Source: Actinomycetes bacterium (lineage in GTDB: Bacteria > Actinomycetota > Actinomycetes > Actinomycetales > Microbacteriaceae). Taken from it: a stretch of 12,329 nt of DNA. Location of the stretch: NCBI GenBank assembly GCA_023386675.1, contig JAEWJG010000383.1, forward strand, positions 1 through 12,329. The letters are read 5' to 3'. A program made the position numbers and the translations under genes. Of the stretch, positions 5,559 through 12,329 are shown piece after piece. Position 1 is the stretch's first letter; each line of letters starts with the position of its first letter. The notes beneath the pieces were generated by a model that made no database searches, had not been told where the DNA came from, and worked only from the letters and a program-made list of their open reading frames with translations.

Positions 5559-7556
5559 ATGGCACTTCGCACCACTCGATCCCTCCACAAGAGGGCTCTC
5601 GGGATCATCGCCACCACGTCCGCCGTGGTGGCTTTGTCGTTCGCGGGGGCATCCGCGGCCGGCGCTGCCGACCGCGTGCCGTACGTGGGCTCCGTGCCCG
5701 CCTGGGCCACCGCCGCCAACGACCAAGGGGCGGCTCCCTCCGACGCCACGGTGCAGGGTGAGATCTACCTGCCCCTCCGCGACCAGCAGGGCGCCGAGGC
5801 GCTCGCCAAGGCCGTCTCCACCCCCACCGACCACGGCTACCGCAAGGCACTGTCGCCTCAGCAGTGGATCAACCGATTCTCGCCGACGAAGGCCGACTTC
5901 GACTCCGTCATCAGCTTCATCAAGACCGCCGGCCTGACCATCCAGGGCGTGCCGGACAGCCGGCAGTACGTCGTCTTCCGCGGCACCCCGGACCAGCTCG
6001 GCTCGGTATTCGGCACCTCGCTTCACACCTTCAAGCACGAGGGCAAGAAGCTGATCGCCCCGGCCTCGGCTCCGTCCGTGCCGGCGAGCATCGCGAGCAA
6101 GGTCTCGGCTATCAGCGTGGAGCAGTCGCGGACCACGACCAAGCCGGACTCCATCAAGCAGGGCGACCTCGGCGCCAGCGGCGACCCGCAGGTCGCGCGG
6201 AAGCTCGCGGCGGCGGCTCCGGTGATCGACGCTCCGTGCTCGAACTACATCGGTGAGCACACCGTCACCGTCCCGCCCGCGTACAACGGCCAGACCCAGT
6301 ACAGCACCAACAACTGCGGCTACACGCCGAAGCAGCTGCGCAGCGCGTACGGCCTCGACAGCCTGGCGGCGAAGGGCGTCAACGGGACCGGCCAGACGGT
6401 CGCGATCATCGACGCCTACGCCAGCCCGAGCATCCTGAAGGACGTCAACTCCTACTCGCAGCAGAACGGCGAGCCGGGTCTGACCAACTCCAGCTACCAG
6501 CAGCTCGTTCCGAGCCCGAGCCAGTTCACCGACCAGGAGCTGTGCCAGCAGCCCAGCGGATGGCAGGGCGAGCAGACGCTCGACGTCGAGTCGGTCCACG
6601 CCATCGCACCGGGTGCGCGCATCCTGTACGTCGGCGGCACGGACTGCTCCGGCGGCCTGGACATCGCGATGTCGAAGATCCTGGACAACAAGCTTGCGAA
6701 CATCGTCAGCAACAGCTACGGCAACGTGGGCGAGGCCGTCCCGGCGGACGTGATCCAGGGCGAGGTCAACCTGCAGCTCCAGGCCGCGGGCGAGGGCATC
6801 GGCCTGTACTTCTCGAGCGGTGACAACGGCGACGAGGTCGCCAACCTCGGCTACGCCTCGCCGGACTTCCCGGCGTCCTCGCCGTGGGTCACCTCGGTCG
6901 GCGGCACCAGCACCGGCATCGACAAGAACGGCAAGATCGCGTGGGAGACGGGCTGGGGCGACCAGTTCGACAAGATCGTCAAGAACTCGAACGGCACGCT
7001 CAGCTACGACCAGCCCCTGCCGGGCACGCGGTTCGTCGGCGGCGCGGGCGGCGGCGTCAGCGCCGTGTTCGCGCAGCCGGACTACCAGCGCGGCATCGTG
7101 CCGGCGGCACTCGCCCAGGGCAAGCGCGTATCGCCCGATGTGGCGGCCCTCGCCGACCCGTACACCGGCTTCTCCATCGGGATCCGGCCCATCGTGGACG
7201 ACACCACGCTCGCGACCGGCGACTACATCAACGAGACCTACGGCGGAACGTCGCTGGCCGCGCCGATCGTGGCCGCGCAGATCGCGATCGTGCAGCAGGC
7301 GACGCGCAGCACCATCGGGCTCGCCAACCCGACGCTGTACGGCGTGAAGCGCATCCTGCCGAACGCGTTCCGCGACGTGCTGCCGCAGAACCCGCCGCAG
7401 GCGCTGGTGTACACGAGCAAGATCAGCGGCAACACCTACCTGGTGACCCTCGATCAGGACACCTCGCTGAAGACGGCGAAGGGCTACGACGACGTCACCG
7501 GCCTCGGCGGCGTCTCGTTCGACCTGCTCGCCTGGGTGGCGCAGGGCCGGCACTAA
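5559..7556 (+). CDS. Secreted S53 (sedolisin/kumamolisin-type) pro-protease
   Basis: A 665-residue serine-carboxyl peptidase, a family of secreted enzymes usually active at acid pH. A signal peptide (basic RTTRSLHKR, hydrophobic core, Ala-rich cleavage region near residue 36-37) precedes an activation prodomain (about 45-190) and a linker. The catalytic domain begins near YTPKQLRSAYG (255). The catalytic set is complete: Glu338 and Asp342 in GEQTLD, the oxyanion Asp422 in FSSGDNGDE, and Ser565 in GGTSLAAP. NAFRDV and GYDDVTGLGG near the end match the calcium-site region. Four cysteines (in DAPCSN, NNCGY, ELCQQ, GTDCSG) could form two disulfides. The ATG at 5559 is chosen over one at 5550 because GAAGGA (5545-5550) is correctly spaced for it. 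The gene stands alone between two terminators. Its substrate is unknown; extracellular protein scavenging is likely. Confidence 0.94.
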   Translation: MALRTTRSLHKRALGIIATTSAVVALSFAGASAAGAADRVPYVGSVPAWATAANDQGAAPSDATVQGEIYLPLRDQQGAEALAKAVSTPTDHGYRKALSPQQWINRFSPTKADFDSVISFIKTAGLTIQGVPDSRQYVVFRGTPDQLGSVFGTSLHTFKHEGKKLIAPASAPSVPASIASKVSAISVEQSRTTTKPDSIKQGDLGASGDPQVARKLAAAAPVIDAPCSNYIGEHTVTVPPAYNGQTQYSTNNCGYTPKQLRSAYGLDSLAAKGVNGTGQTVAIIDAYASPSILKDVNSYSQQNGEPGLTNSSYQQLVPSPSQFTDQELCQQPSGWQGEQTLDVESVHAIAPGARILYVGGTDCSGGLDIAMSKILDNKLANIVSNSYGNVGEAVPADVIQGEVNLQLQAAGEGIGLYFSSGDNGDEVANLGYASPDFPASSPWVTSVGGTSTGIDKNGKIAWETGWGDQFDKIVKNSNGTLSYDQPLPGTRFVGGAGGGVSAVFAQPDYQRGIVPAALAQGKRVSPDVAALADPYTGFSIGIRPIVDDTTLATGDYINETYGGTSLAAPIVAAQIAIVQQATRSTIGLANPTLYGVKRILPNAFRDVLPQNPPQALVYTSKISGNTYLVTLDQDTSLKTAKGYDDVTGLGGVSFDLLAWVAQGRH

Positions 7557-7575
7557 CCGCATCCCGCACCATCCC

Positions 7576-7610
7576 GGACCGGCCGTCTCCCTCGCGGAGG
7601 CGGCCGGTCC
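7576..7610 (+). terminator. Hairpin terminator after the protease gene
   Basis: A perfect 10-bp stem, GGACCGGCCG (7576-7585) with CGGCCGGTCC (7601-7610), is extended inward by CTCC/GGAG and a T-G wobble around loop CTCGC. It has no T run but is very stable, and sits 19 bases after the stop. Confidence 0.75.
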
Positions 7611-7626
7611 GCTGCACGAGGCTGGC

Positions 7627-7632
7627 TAGGCT
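7627..7632 (+). promoter_or_regulatory. -10 box for a leaderless acetyltransferase mRNA
   Basis: TAGGCT ends seven bases before the GTG at 7640, so transcription should start at or beside the start codon. There is no Shine-Dalgarno ahead of the GTG and no clear -35. Confidence 0.5.
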
Positions 7633-7639
7633 GTCGGAT

Positions 7640-8185
7640 GTGACCGTCACCATCCGCCCGGCGACCTCCGGCGACGAAGCGGCCCTCGCCGCCGTCGCCG
7701 CCGTGACCTTCCCGCTCGCCTGCCCGCCCCACACGACCGAGGAGGCGAAGGCGTCGTTCATCGCGACCGTGCTGTCGGAGGAGCGGTTCGCCGCGTACCT
7801 GGCCGACGCCGGGCGCCGGCTGCTGATCGCCGAGGACGCGGACGGATCCGCGATCGGCTACACGATGGTCAACCTGGGGGAGCCCGCGGACGAGGACGTT
7901 CGCGCCGCCATCCGCGTCCGCCCGACCGCCGAGCTCAGCAAGTGCTACGTGCTCCCCGGCCACCACGGCGAGGGCATCGCCGGCCGGCTGATGACGGACA
8001 GTCTGGACGCAGCCGCTGCCGCCGGGGCCGAGGGGATGTGGCTCGGCGTCAACCAGGAGAATGCGCGGGCCCAGCGCTTCTACGGCAAGCACGGCTTCGA
8101 GCGGGTGGGCGCGAAGCGCTTCCTCGTCGGCGACCGGTACGAAGACGACTGGGTGATGGAGCGGACGCTGCCGTCGGCCGGTTAG
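7640..8185 (+). CDS. GNAT-family N-acetyltransferase
   Basis: A 181-residue cytosolic acetyltransferase that would transfer an acetyl group from acetyl-CoA to an amine. It begins TIRPATSGDEAALAAV, the usual GNAT opening. Motif A is at about 97-118 (AELSKCYVLPGHHGEGIAGRLM), with HHGEGIAG as the pyrophosphate-binding loop. Motif B follows with WLGVNQENARAQRFYGKHGF (about 134-153), and the C-terminus DRYEDDWVMERTL completes the fold. The substrate cannot be read from sequence. The GTG at 7640 is the best start: the ATG two bases earlier runs straight into a stop, and a -10 box at the right distance suggests leaderless expression. Its stop overlaps the stop of the convergent oxidoreductase. Confidence 0.9.
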   Translation: MTVTIRPATSGDEAALAAVAAVTFPLACPPHTTEEAKASFIATVLSEERFAAYLADAGRRLLIAEDADGSAIGYTMVNLGEPADEDVRAAIRVRPTAELSKCYVLPGHHGEGIAGRLMTDSLDAAAAAGAEGMWLGVNQENARAQRFYGKHGFERVGAKRFLVGDRYEDDWVMERTLPSAG

Positions 8186-9150
8186 CCCTCGGCGACCTTC
8201 ACGGCGATCTTGCCGCGCGTGTGGCCGCCCTCGATGGCGGCGTGCGCTTCGGCGATCCGGTCGAAGGGGAAGATCTCGTCGACGTGCACGCGCACGTTAC
8301 CCGCTTCGAGCAGTCGGGCGATCACCGCCAGGGTGTTGCCGTCGGGCGCCACTTTGAAGTCGGTGCCGCGCACGCCGGCGTTCGCCACATCCTCTGCGAA
8401 CCCGGGCCAGCTGCCGGTCGGGGCGTTGACGATGAGACCGCCGGGACGCAGCGCGGCGAGCGAGCGCGTGCCGGTGTCGTCGTGGACGTTCCCGACGAGG
8501 TCGATGACGACGTCCGCGTCGTGCACCACGTCCTCGAAGCGGGTGGTGCTGTAGTCCACGACCTCGGCGGCGCCGAGGGACCGCAGCCACGAGGCCTTGG
8601 AGCCGGACGCCGTCGCGATCACGTGCGCGCCGAAGTACGACGCGAACTGCACGGCGAAGTGGCCGACCCCGCCGCTTCCGGCGTGGATGAGCATCCGCTG
8701 ACCCTCGTGCGCCTTCGCGACCTCGACGACCATCCCCCAGGCGGTGAGCGCTGCGAGCGGGACGGCGGCCGCCTCGATGTGGGACAGGGTCGCGGGCTTC
8801 TTCACGACGCTGAGAGCCGGCACCGACACGTACTCGGCATAGCTGCCTCCCGAGCGCGGGACGGGCACCATCCCGAACACCTCGTCGCCGGGGCGGATGG
8901 GATGCGCGCTGTACGGCGACTCCACCACGACCCCGCTGAAGTCGTGGCCGAGAACGACCGGGAAGGAGCGGATGGCGCCGAACACGCCCCGCCCTGCGCG
9001 CGTCTTCGCGTCGATCGGGTTGACGCTCGCGGCGACGACCTTGACCAGGAACTCGGCGTTCACCCTGTCCGGGAAGTCCGTCTCGCCGAGGCGGAAGGCG
9101 TCCGGCCCGCCCGCGTCGTCCAGGAGCGCGGCCCGCATCGTCTTCGGCAT
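8182..9150 (-). CDS. NADP-dependent zinc-less MDR oxidoreductase (quinone-oxidoreductase type)
   Basis: A 322-residue medium-chain dehydrogenase/reductase. The N-terminal GroES-like domain contains ASVNPIDAKTRAG (41-53) and GHDFSGVVVE (68-77). The Rossmann domain has the nucleotide-binding AGSGGVGHFAVQFA (157-170), and the C-terminus has HTRGKIAVKV. The protein has no cysteine at all, so it lacks both the catalytic and structural zinc sites of true alcohol dehydrogenases. Quinone- or enone-reductase activity is the best family-level guess. The start ATG at 9150 has GAGGGG upstream. A second in-frame ATG lies four codons on. It is transcribed toward the acetyltransferase and their stop codons interlock (TTAG, 8182-8185). 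Confidence 0.92.
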   Translation of the reverse strand: MPKTMRAALLDDAGGPDAFRLGETDFPDRVNAEFLVKVVAASVNPIDAKTRAGRGVFGAIRSFPVVLGHDFSGVVVESPYSAHPIRPGDEVFGMVPVPRSGGSYAEYVSVPALSVVKKPATLSHIEAAAVPLAALTAWGMVVEVAKAHEGQRMLIHAGSGGVGHFAVQFASYFGAHVIATASGSKASWLRSLGAAEVVDYSTTRFEDVVHDADVVIDLVGNVHDDTGTRSLAALRPGGLIVNAPTGSWPGFAEDVANAGVRGTDFKVAPDGNTLAVIARLLEAGNVRVHVDEIFPFDRIAEAHAAIEGGHTRGKIAVKVAEG

Positions 9151-9291
9151 CAGTCATCCCCTCATCGAGATCGTTCCCCGGTCGGTCCCGCCAGTCAATC
9201 CTGCCCATGGGTCGGGGGTGTTACGTTCGGGTCACCACATGTGAACAATCTGTTTCGGATACCCCCAGCACGTTCCCAGCGCCGCGCCCGT

Positions 9292-9297
9292 TAGGAT
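9292..9297 (+). promoter_or_regulatory. Putative -10 box of the DUF998-like gene
   Basis: TAGGAT, about 65 bases before the GTG at 9363, in the 212-base divergent region 9151-9362. No convincing -35 is seen. The same region holds a CACATGTG palindrome (9236-9243) inside GTTC...GAAC, possibly an operator, but this is weak. Confidence 0.4.
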
Positions 9298-9362
9298 GCT
9301 GCGACCCGGTTCGACCCGCCAGGGGGGCCCGGAACTGGCCGGCACGACCCGAGGAGCGACAG

Positions 9363-10148
9363 GTGCGACGACTGCTGCGGATCGTCCGTGAGCCCTTCGG
9401 CGTTCCCGTGCTCGCGCGGGGGTGGCAGCGCGCCGTCCCCATCCTGCTGGGCGTCGGGACGCTGTGCGTGCTCGGCGGGCTGGTCATCATCTGGGCCGCG
9501 CGGCTCACCGTGCCGTACCCGGTGTACGTCAGCGAGCTGGGCGCGCACGGCGCGCCGACGGCCGGACCGTTCGCGCTGGCGCTGCTGCTCATCGCGGCAG
9601 GCGGATTCGCTATCGCGATCGCGAGCGGCCACATCCGCTCGTCCGCCCGCTGGCTGGACCGCTGGGCTCCGGCGGTCACGCTCGGGTTCGCGGCGGTCTG
9701 CTTCGTGCTCGCGTCGCAGATCACGTGCTCGGCGAACTGCCCGGTGCCGCTGGTCGACCCGCGGTCGACGCCGCAGGACCTCATCCACACGGTGTCCGCC
9801 GTCGTCGGCTTCGGCGCGGCGTGCTTCGCGATGCTGCAAGTGGGCTTCAGCCGCCGGCTGCCGCGTGTGTCGTGGCTGTCGCGGATGAGCTGCGCGGCGG
9901 TCGCGGTCATCACGATCGTCGGCGGCCTGCTCGCGATCGTGCGGGTCGGAGCGGATGTGGGCGCGTGGCTGGAGCTGATCGGGACGACCGTGGCGGTCGG
10001 CTGGATCGCGGTCTACGCGGTGGCGCTGACGCGCATCCCGGTCGGGGTCACCGAGAAGAGCGCCGGTTCCGCTGTCGGTGTGGAGGCGGGAGCGGGGGCC
10101 GCGGGGGCGCTCGCACGCGGCGCCGGTGCGGCCGCGGACGTCGCCTGA
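9363..10148 (+). CDS. Six-helix membrane protein, DUF998-like
   Basis: A 261-residue integral membrane protein with six predicted helices (about 24-46, 69-88, 101-121, 139-161, 176-195 and 202-223). The fourth begins DLIHTVSAVVGF, resembling the conserved His-bearing helix of DUF998 proteins. Family assignment is by this pattern only and the function is unknown. The GTG at 9363 has GAGGAG (9351-9356) six bases upstream; the longer open frame back to 9207 is Cys/Pro-rich and unlike a membrane protein. Residues from about 228 on (VTEKSAGSAVGVEAGAGAAGALARGAGAAADVA region) are Gly/Ala-rich low complexity. They lie entirely over the tail of the opposing nuclease gene. Confidence 0.75.
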   Translation: MRRLLRIVREPFGVPVLARGWQRAVPILLGVGTLCVLGGLVIIWAARLTVPYPVYVSELGAHGAPTAGPFALALLLIAAGGFAIAIASGHIRSSARWLDRWAPAVTLGFAAVCFVLASQITCSANCPVPLVDPRSTPQDLIHTVSAVVGFGAACFAMLQVGFSRRLPRVSWLSRMSCAAVAVITIVGGLLAIVRVGADVGAWLELIGTTVAVGWIAVYAVALTRIPVGVTEKSAGSAVGVEAGAGAAGALARGAGAAADVA

Positions 10149-10822
10149 CGCAGCAGCTCGATCAGGTCGGCGGCGAGGGCGACCAGCTTCTCGATCTCGG
10201 CATCGTCCCGGTCGACCCAGCGGCACTCCGGCTCGTCGCGCAGCGGTACGAAGCCGTCGTGCTGCTCCCAGACGAACAGGGTGCGCTCGGCGCCGAGCAC
10301 GTACTGCTGCCACCAGATCTGGCGCAGGTAGGGGCGGGGGATGCTGCGGAACGGCTTGTTCGTCGTCTTGATCTCGCACAGCTCGATCCGCTCGCCGGTG
10401 CGGACGATCAGGCCGTCGGGCGTCGCCAGATGGCGGCGGTCGCGCTCGGCGTGGAACAGCAGATCGGACGGCTCGATGCCGTGCGTCGCCGCGACCCAGG
10501 CCGCGATCTCGGGCTCGCGCGAGCGGCCGTGCTGGGTGAAGACGTTGCCGGTGAACCCGCTGCCGTGGAGCTTGTCGTACATGGCGGCCCGCACCGAGCG
10601 CGGCGACGAGAGCTTGGCCACGTCCGTCGCTGTGATGCCCCGGCTGCGGGCGCGCAGCCAGCCCGCGCGGTCCGACGACCGGGCGACGACGCGCGCCAGG
10701 TGCCCGGTGGCTCCCGGAACCGCGGGGACGACCGGCACGGGGGCTGGACGGGCGGGGCTCAGATCCGCGAGGACGCCCGGCCGGTAGAGGTCGGCCGAAC
10801 GATACGGAGCGGAGTCGAGCAC
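10013..10822 (-). CDS. YqaJ-like PD-(D/E)XK recombinase-type nuclease
   Basis: A 269-residue protein resembling the YqaJ/lambda-exonuclease family, which resects DNA ends for recombination. Motifs are in order: ITATDVAKLSSPRSV (63-77), then GRSREPEIAAWV with Glu103, TPDGLIV with Asp136, and CEIKTT with Glu150 and Lys152. QIWWQQYVLGAERTLFVWEQH (168-188) follows. The metal-binding residues are therefore all present. The domain ends near 224; the rest is an Ala/Pro tail antisense to the DUF998-like gene. Start: the GTG at 10822, with CACAAT seven bases upstream as a possible leaderless -10. Longer in-frame reading upstream overlaps the dehydrogenase and is rejected. Such nucleases are usual in phages, but no phage genes are nearby. 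It lies 35 bases after the dehydrogenase gene. Confidence 0.82.
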   Translation of the reverse strand: MLDSAPYRSADLYRPGVLADLSPARPAPVPVVPAVPGATGHLARVVARSSDRAGWLRARSRGITATDVAKLSSPRSVRAAMYDKLHGSGFTGNVFTQHGRSREPEIAAWVAATHGIEPSDLLFHAERDRRHLATPDGLIVRTGERIELCEIKTTNKPFRSIPRPYLRQIWWQQYVLGAERTLFVWEQHDGFVPLRDEPECRWVDRDDAEIEKLVALAADLIELLRQATSAAAPAPRASAPAAPAPASTPTAEPALFSVTPTGMRVSATA

Positions 10823-10857
10823 CTGTCCATTGTGCCTCGTCCGGCCGACGCTCGCCG

Positions 10858-11901
10858 TCACTCCACGCGCGTCGCCCCGACCTGCCTGCGGGCCTCGTCG
10901 ATCGTCGCCAGCGTGTCGACGGCCTCGGCAAGTGGATGCAGCGGAGACTCCGTGCGGCCCTCGGCCACGTAGCGGGCGAGCGCGGCGGCCTCGTACGACA
11001 TCCCGTTGCGGTGCGGGCGCCCGTACGGATCTCGCCAGTGCGCGGCCAGCGTGCCGTCGGACCGGAAGACCTTCAGCCCGCTCGGTCCCCAGAACGGGCT
11101 GTCGGTCTCGATGCGTCCCTCGCTGCCGCTGATGGTCGCCAGCGACGGCGTGCCGGCGAGCAGGCTCGTGCTGAGGAGCGCCTGGGCGCCGTCGGCGGAC
11201 GACAGCACCAGGGCCACCTGCTCGTCCACCCCGGTCGGCGCCAGCGTGCCCGTCGCGATGATGCCCGCGGGGGCACCGAGCGCGAACGACGCCCACGAGA
11301 CCGTGTAGACGCCGAGGTCGAGCAGCGCGCCGCCCGCGAGGGCGGGATCCCACAGCCGGCTCGCGGGATCGTAGGGAGCCGCACCGCCGAAATCGGCGGT
11401 GACCACCCGGATGTCCCCGAGCGCGCCCCGCTCCAGCAGCTGCCGGGCGATGTCGGTCTGCGGCAGGTAGCGCGTCCACATCGCCTCCATCGCGAACACC
11501 CCGGCAGAGCGTGCTGCGTCCACGATCCGCCGCGCCTGCTCCGCCGTGACCGCCATCGGCTTCTCGATCAGGACGTGCTTGCCCGCTGCGATCGCCAGCA
11601 GCGCGTGCTCGAGGTGCTCGCTGTGCGGTGTCGCGATGTAGACGACGTCCACGTCGGAATCGCCGACCAGAGCCTCGTAGGAGGCGTGCGGCCGCCCCAC
11701 GCCGTGCGCCGCGGCGAAGAGACCCGCGCGGTCGGCGGACCGCGATCCGACGGCGACGACCCGCTGGGATGTGTGGCGATGCAGCGCGTCGGTGAAGTCG
11801 GCGGCGATCCCGCCCGGGCCGAGCACGCCCCAGCGCAGGGAGGGCGCGTCCCGCGGGTCGGGATGCCGGGGTGCCGGCAGCGGGGCGAGCGAGTCGGTCA
11901 T
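10858..11901 (-). CDS. Gfo/Idh/MocA-family NAD(P)-dependent dehydrogenase
   Basis: A 347-residue oxidoreductase. After a Pro-rich leader, the Rossmann domain starts LRWGVLGPGGIAADF (22-36) with the nucleotide loop GPGGIA. VDVVYIATPHSEHLEHA (84-100) and the signature EKP (113-115) follow. The catalytic-domain motif GGALLDLGVYTVSWA (190-204) has Asp195 and Tyr199. This Asp-Tyr pair is the pattern of the dihydrodiol-dehydrogenase-like branch rather than the Asp-His of inositol dehydrogenases. The substrate is probably a sugar or sugar derivative. The ATG at 11901 has AGGAG five bases upstream. It starts 23 bases after the ThuA-like gene, so the two are likely one operon; oxidation or reduction of a carbohydrate imported elsewhere is inferred. 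Confidence 0.93.
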   Translation of the reverse strand: MTDSLAPLPAPRHPDPRDAPSLRWGVLGPGGIAADFTDALHRHTSQRVVAVGSRSADRAGLFAAAHGVGRPHASYEALVGDSDVDVVYIATPHSEHLEHALLAIAAGKHVLIEKPMAVTAEQARRIVDAARSAGVFAMEAMWTRYLPQTDIARQLLERGALGDIRVVTADFGGAAPYDPASRLWDPALAGGALLDLGVYTVSWASFALGAPAGIIATGTLAPTGVDEQVALVLSSADGAQALLSTSLLAGTPSLATISGSEGRIETDSPFWGPSGLKVFRSDGTLAAHWRDPYGRPHRNGMSYEAAALARYVAEGRTESPLHPLAEAVDTLATIDEARRQVGATRVE

Positions 11902-11924
11902 GTCGGCTCCTGTCGTTTCGCGGG

Positions 11925-12329
11925 TCAGACGGGCTGCGGGTTGGAGACCTCTGGGGCCTGGCGGGCACCCTCCACCGGCGCCGCCCAGCGCACGCCGTTG
12001 GCGAGCACCCGGCGCACCTGCGGGTGGAAGTACACGGGATACTCCTGGTCGCCGGGGCTGAAGTAGAAGATCTTGCCGCGGCCGCGCGTGAACGTGACCC
12101 CGGAACGGAACACCTCGCCGCCGGCGAACGAGCTGATGAAGACGAGGTCGTCCGGCGTCGGGATGTCGAAGAACTCGCCGTACATCTCCTGCGCGTCGAT
12201 GACGATCGGCTGCTCCACGCCGGCGGCGATGGGATGCGTCGGGTTCACGTTCCAGACGAGCTCGCGCTCTCCGCCCTCCGGATTGCGCCAGCGCAGCGAG
12301 CAGCTGGTGCCCAGCATCCGGATGAAGAT
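11925..12329 (-). CDS. ThuA-like domain protein (N-terminus outside the window)
   Basis: The minus strand is open from the window end (ATC TTC ATC CGG before an internal ATG) to a TGA at 11927-11925, giving 134 C-terminal residues. These match the end of ThuA proteins: a WNVNPTHPIAAGV segment, QEMYGEFFDIPTPDDLVFIS, then GEVFRSGVTFTRGRGKIFYFSPGDQEYPVY and a closing VRRVLANGVRWAAP. The fold resembles glutamine amidotransferase-like domains, and ThuA proteins are linked to utilisation of trehalose and related disaccharides. The adjacent Gfo/Idh/MocA gene gives a thuA-thuB-like pair, although the dehydrogenase subtype makes the trehalose link uncertain. The internal ATG at 12317 is not the start, because homologous sequence appears to continue upstream. 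Confidence 0.88.
   Translation of the reverse strand: MFIRMLGTSCSLRWRNPEGGERELVWNVNPTHPIAAGVEQPIVIDAQEMYGEFFDIPTPDDLVFISSFAGGEVFRSGVTFTRGRGKIFYFSPGDQEYPVYFHPQVRRVLANGVRWAAPVEGARQAPEVSNPQPV

Noticed and set aside
5424..7562. A 712-codon open frame on the minus strand
   Set aside because: It is fully antisense to the S53 protease, whose catalytic motifs are unmistakable. Its product is Arg/Val/Asp-rich with no recognisable domain; it is a high-GC shadow.
9236..9243. CACATGTG palindrome in the divergent region before the DUF998-like gene
   Set aside because: A single 8-bp palindrome with no repeat and no adjacent regulator gene. It is noted with the promoter entry but is not strong enough to call an operator.
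7942..9294. A 450-codon open frame on the plus strand
   Set aside because: It is antisense to the MDR oxidoreductase and in a wrong frame of the acetyltransferase. The composition is Arg/Gly-rich with no domain.
10823..11968. Upstream extension of the nuclease reading frame to 11968 on the minus strand
   Set aside because: This part runs in a shifted frame across the dehydrogenase gene and translates to Arg/Ala-rich nonsense. The nuclease-like sequence begins only after the GTG at 10822.

Overview
The window reads as chromosomal DNA of a very high-GC Gram-positive actinobacterium. The best guess is the family Microbacteriaceae (Leifsonia/Microbacterium-like), inferred from the gene content and order tRNA-Trp, secE, nusG, rplK, rplA, from a NusG with a long acidic N-terminal extension, and from a PspC-type sensor kinase divergent from a pspC gene. 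GTG starts and genes that appear leaderless also fit. Genus-level placement cannot be made from this sequence alone.

Region 1 (1-2533) is a predicted envelope-stress module. A PspC-domain membrane protein gene (minus strand, cut by the window edge) diverges from a NarL/LuxR-type two-component pair: a histidine kinase whose own N-terminus is PspC-like, and a response regulator joined to it by a 4-base ATGA overlap. The short divergent region carries three copies of a CCCTGA/TCAGGG half-site, two forming a perfect palindrome, placed where an activator of pspC would bind. A GC hairpin closes the pair.

Region 2 (2525-5386) is core information processing: a promoter, tRNA-Trp(CCA), secE (Sec translocase), nusG (elongation factor), rplK and rplA (ribosomal stalk base and L1 stalk). 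It ends in a very strong 19-bp stem terminator with a T run.

Region 3 (5465-7610) is a stand-alone secreted serine-carboxyl (sedolisin, S53) pro-protease with signal peptide, prodomain and all catalytic residues. It has its own promoter, a structured leader and a hairpin terminator.

Region 4 (7627-10148) holds accessory single genes: a GNAT acetyltransferase (apparently leaderless), a convergent zinc-less MDR oxidoreductase overlapping it by 4 bases, and a six-helix DUF998-like membrane protein.

Region 5 (10013-12329, minus strand) carries a YqaJ-like PD-(D/E)XK nuclease, a Gfo/Idh/MocA dehydrogenase and a ThuA-like protein cut by the window end. The last two look like one sugar-metabolism operon. 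The nuclease and DUF998 genes overlap tail to tail by 136 bases, each with a low-complexity Ala-rich tail.

There is no gene-free stretch longer than about 240 bases. I see no insertion sequence, CRISPR array, integrase or attachment site. I found no convincing wholly new system. The strongest leads are the pspC operator, the long antiparallel overlap, and the stand-alone recombinase-type nuclease.
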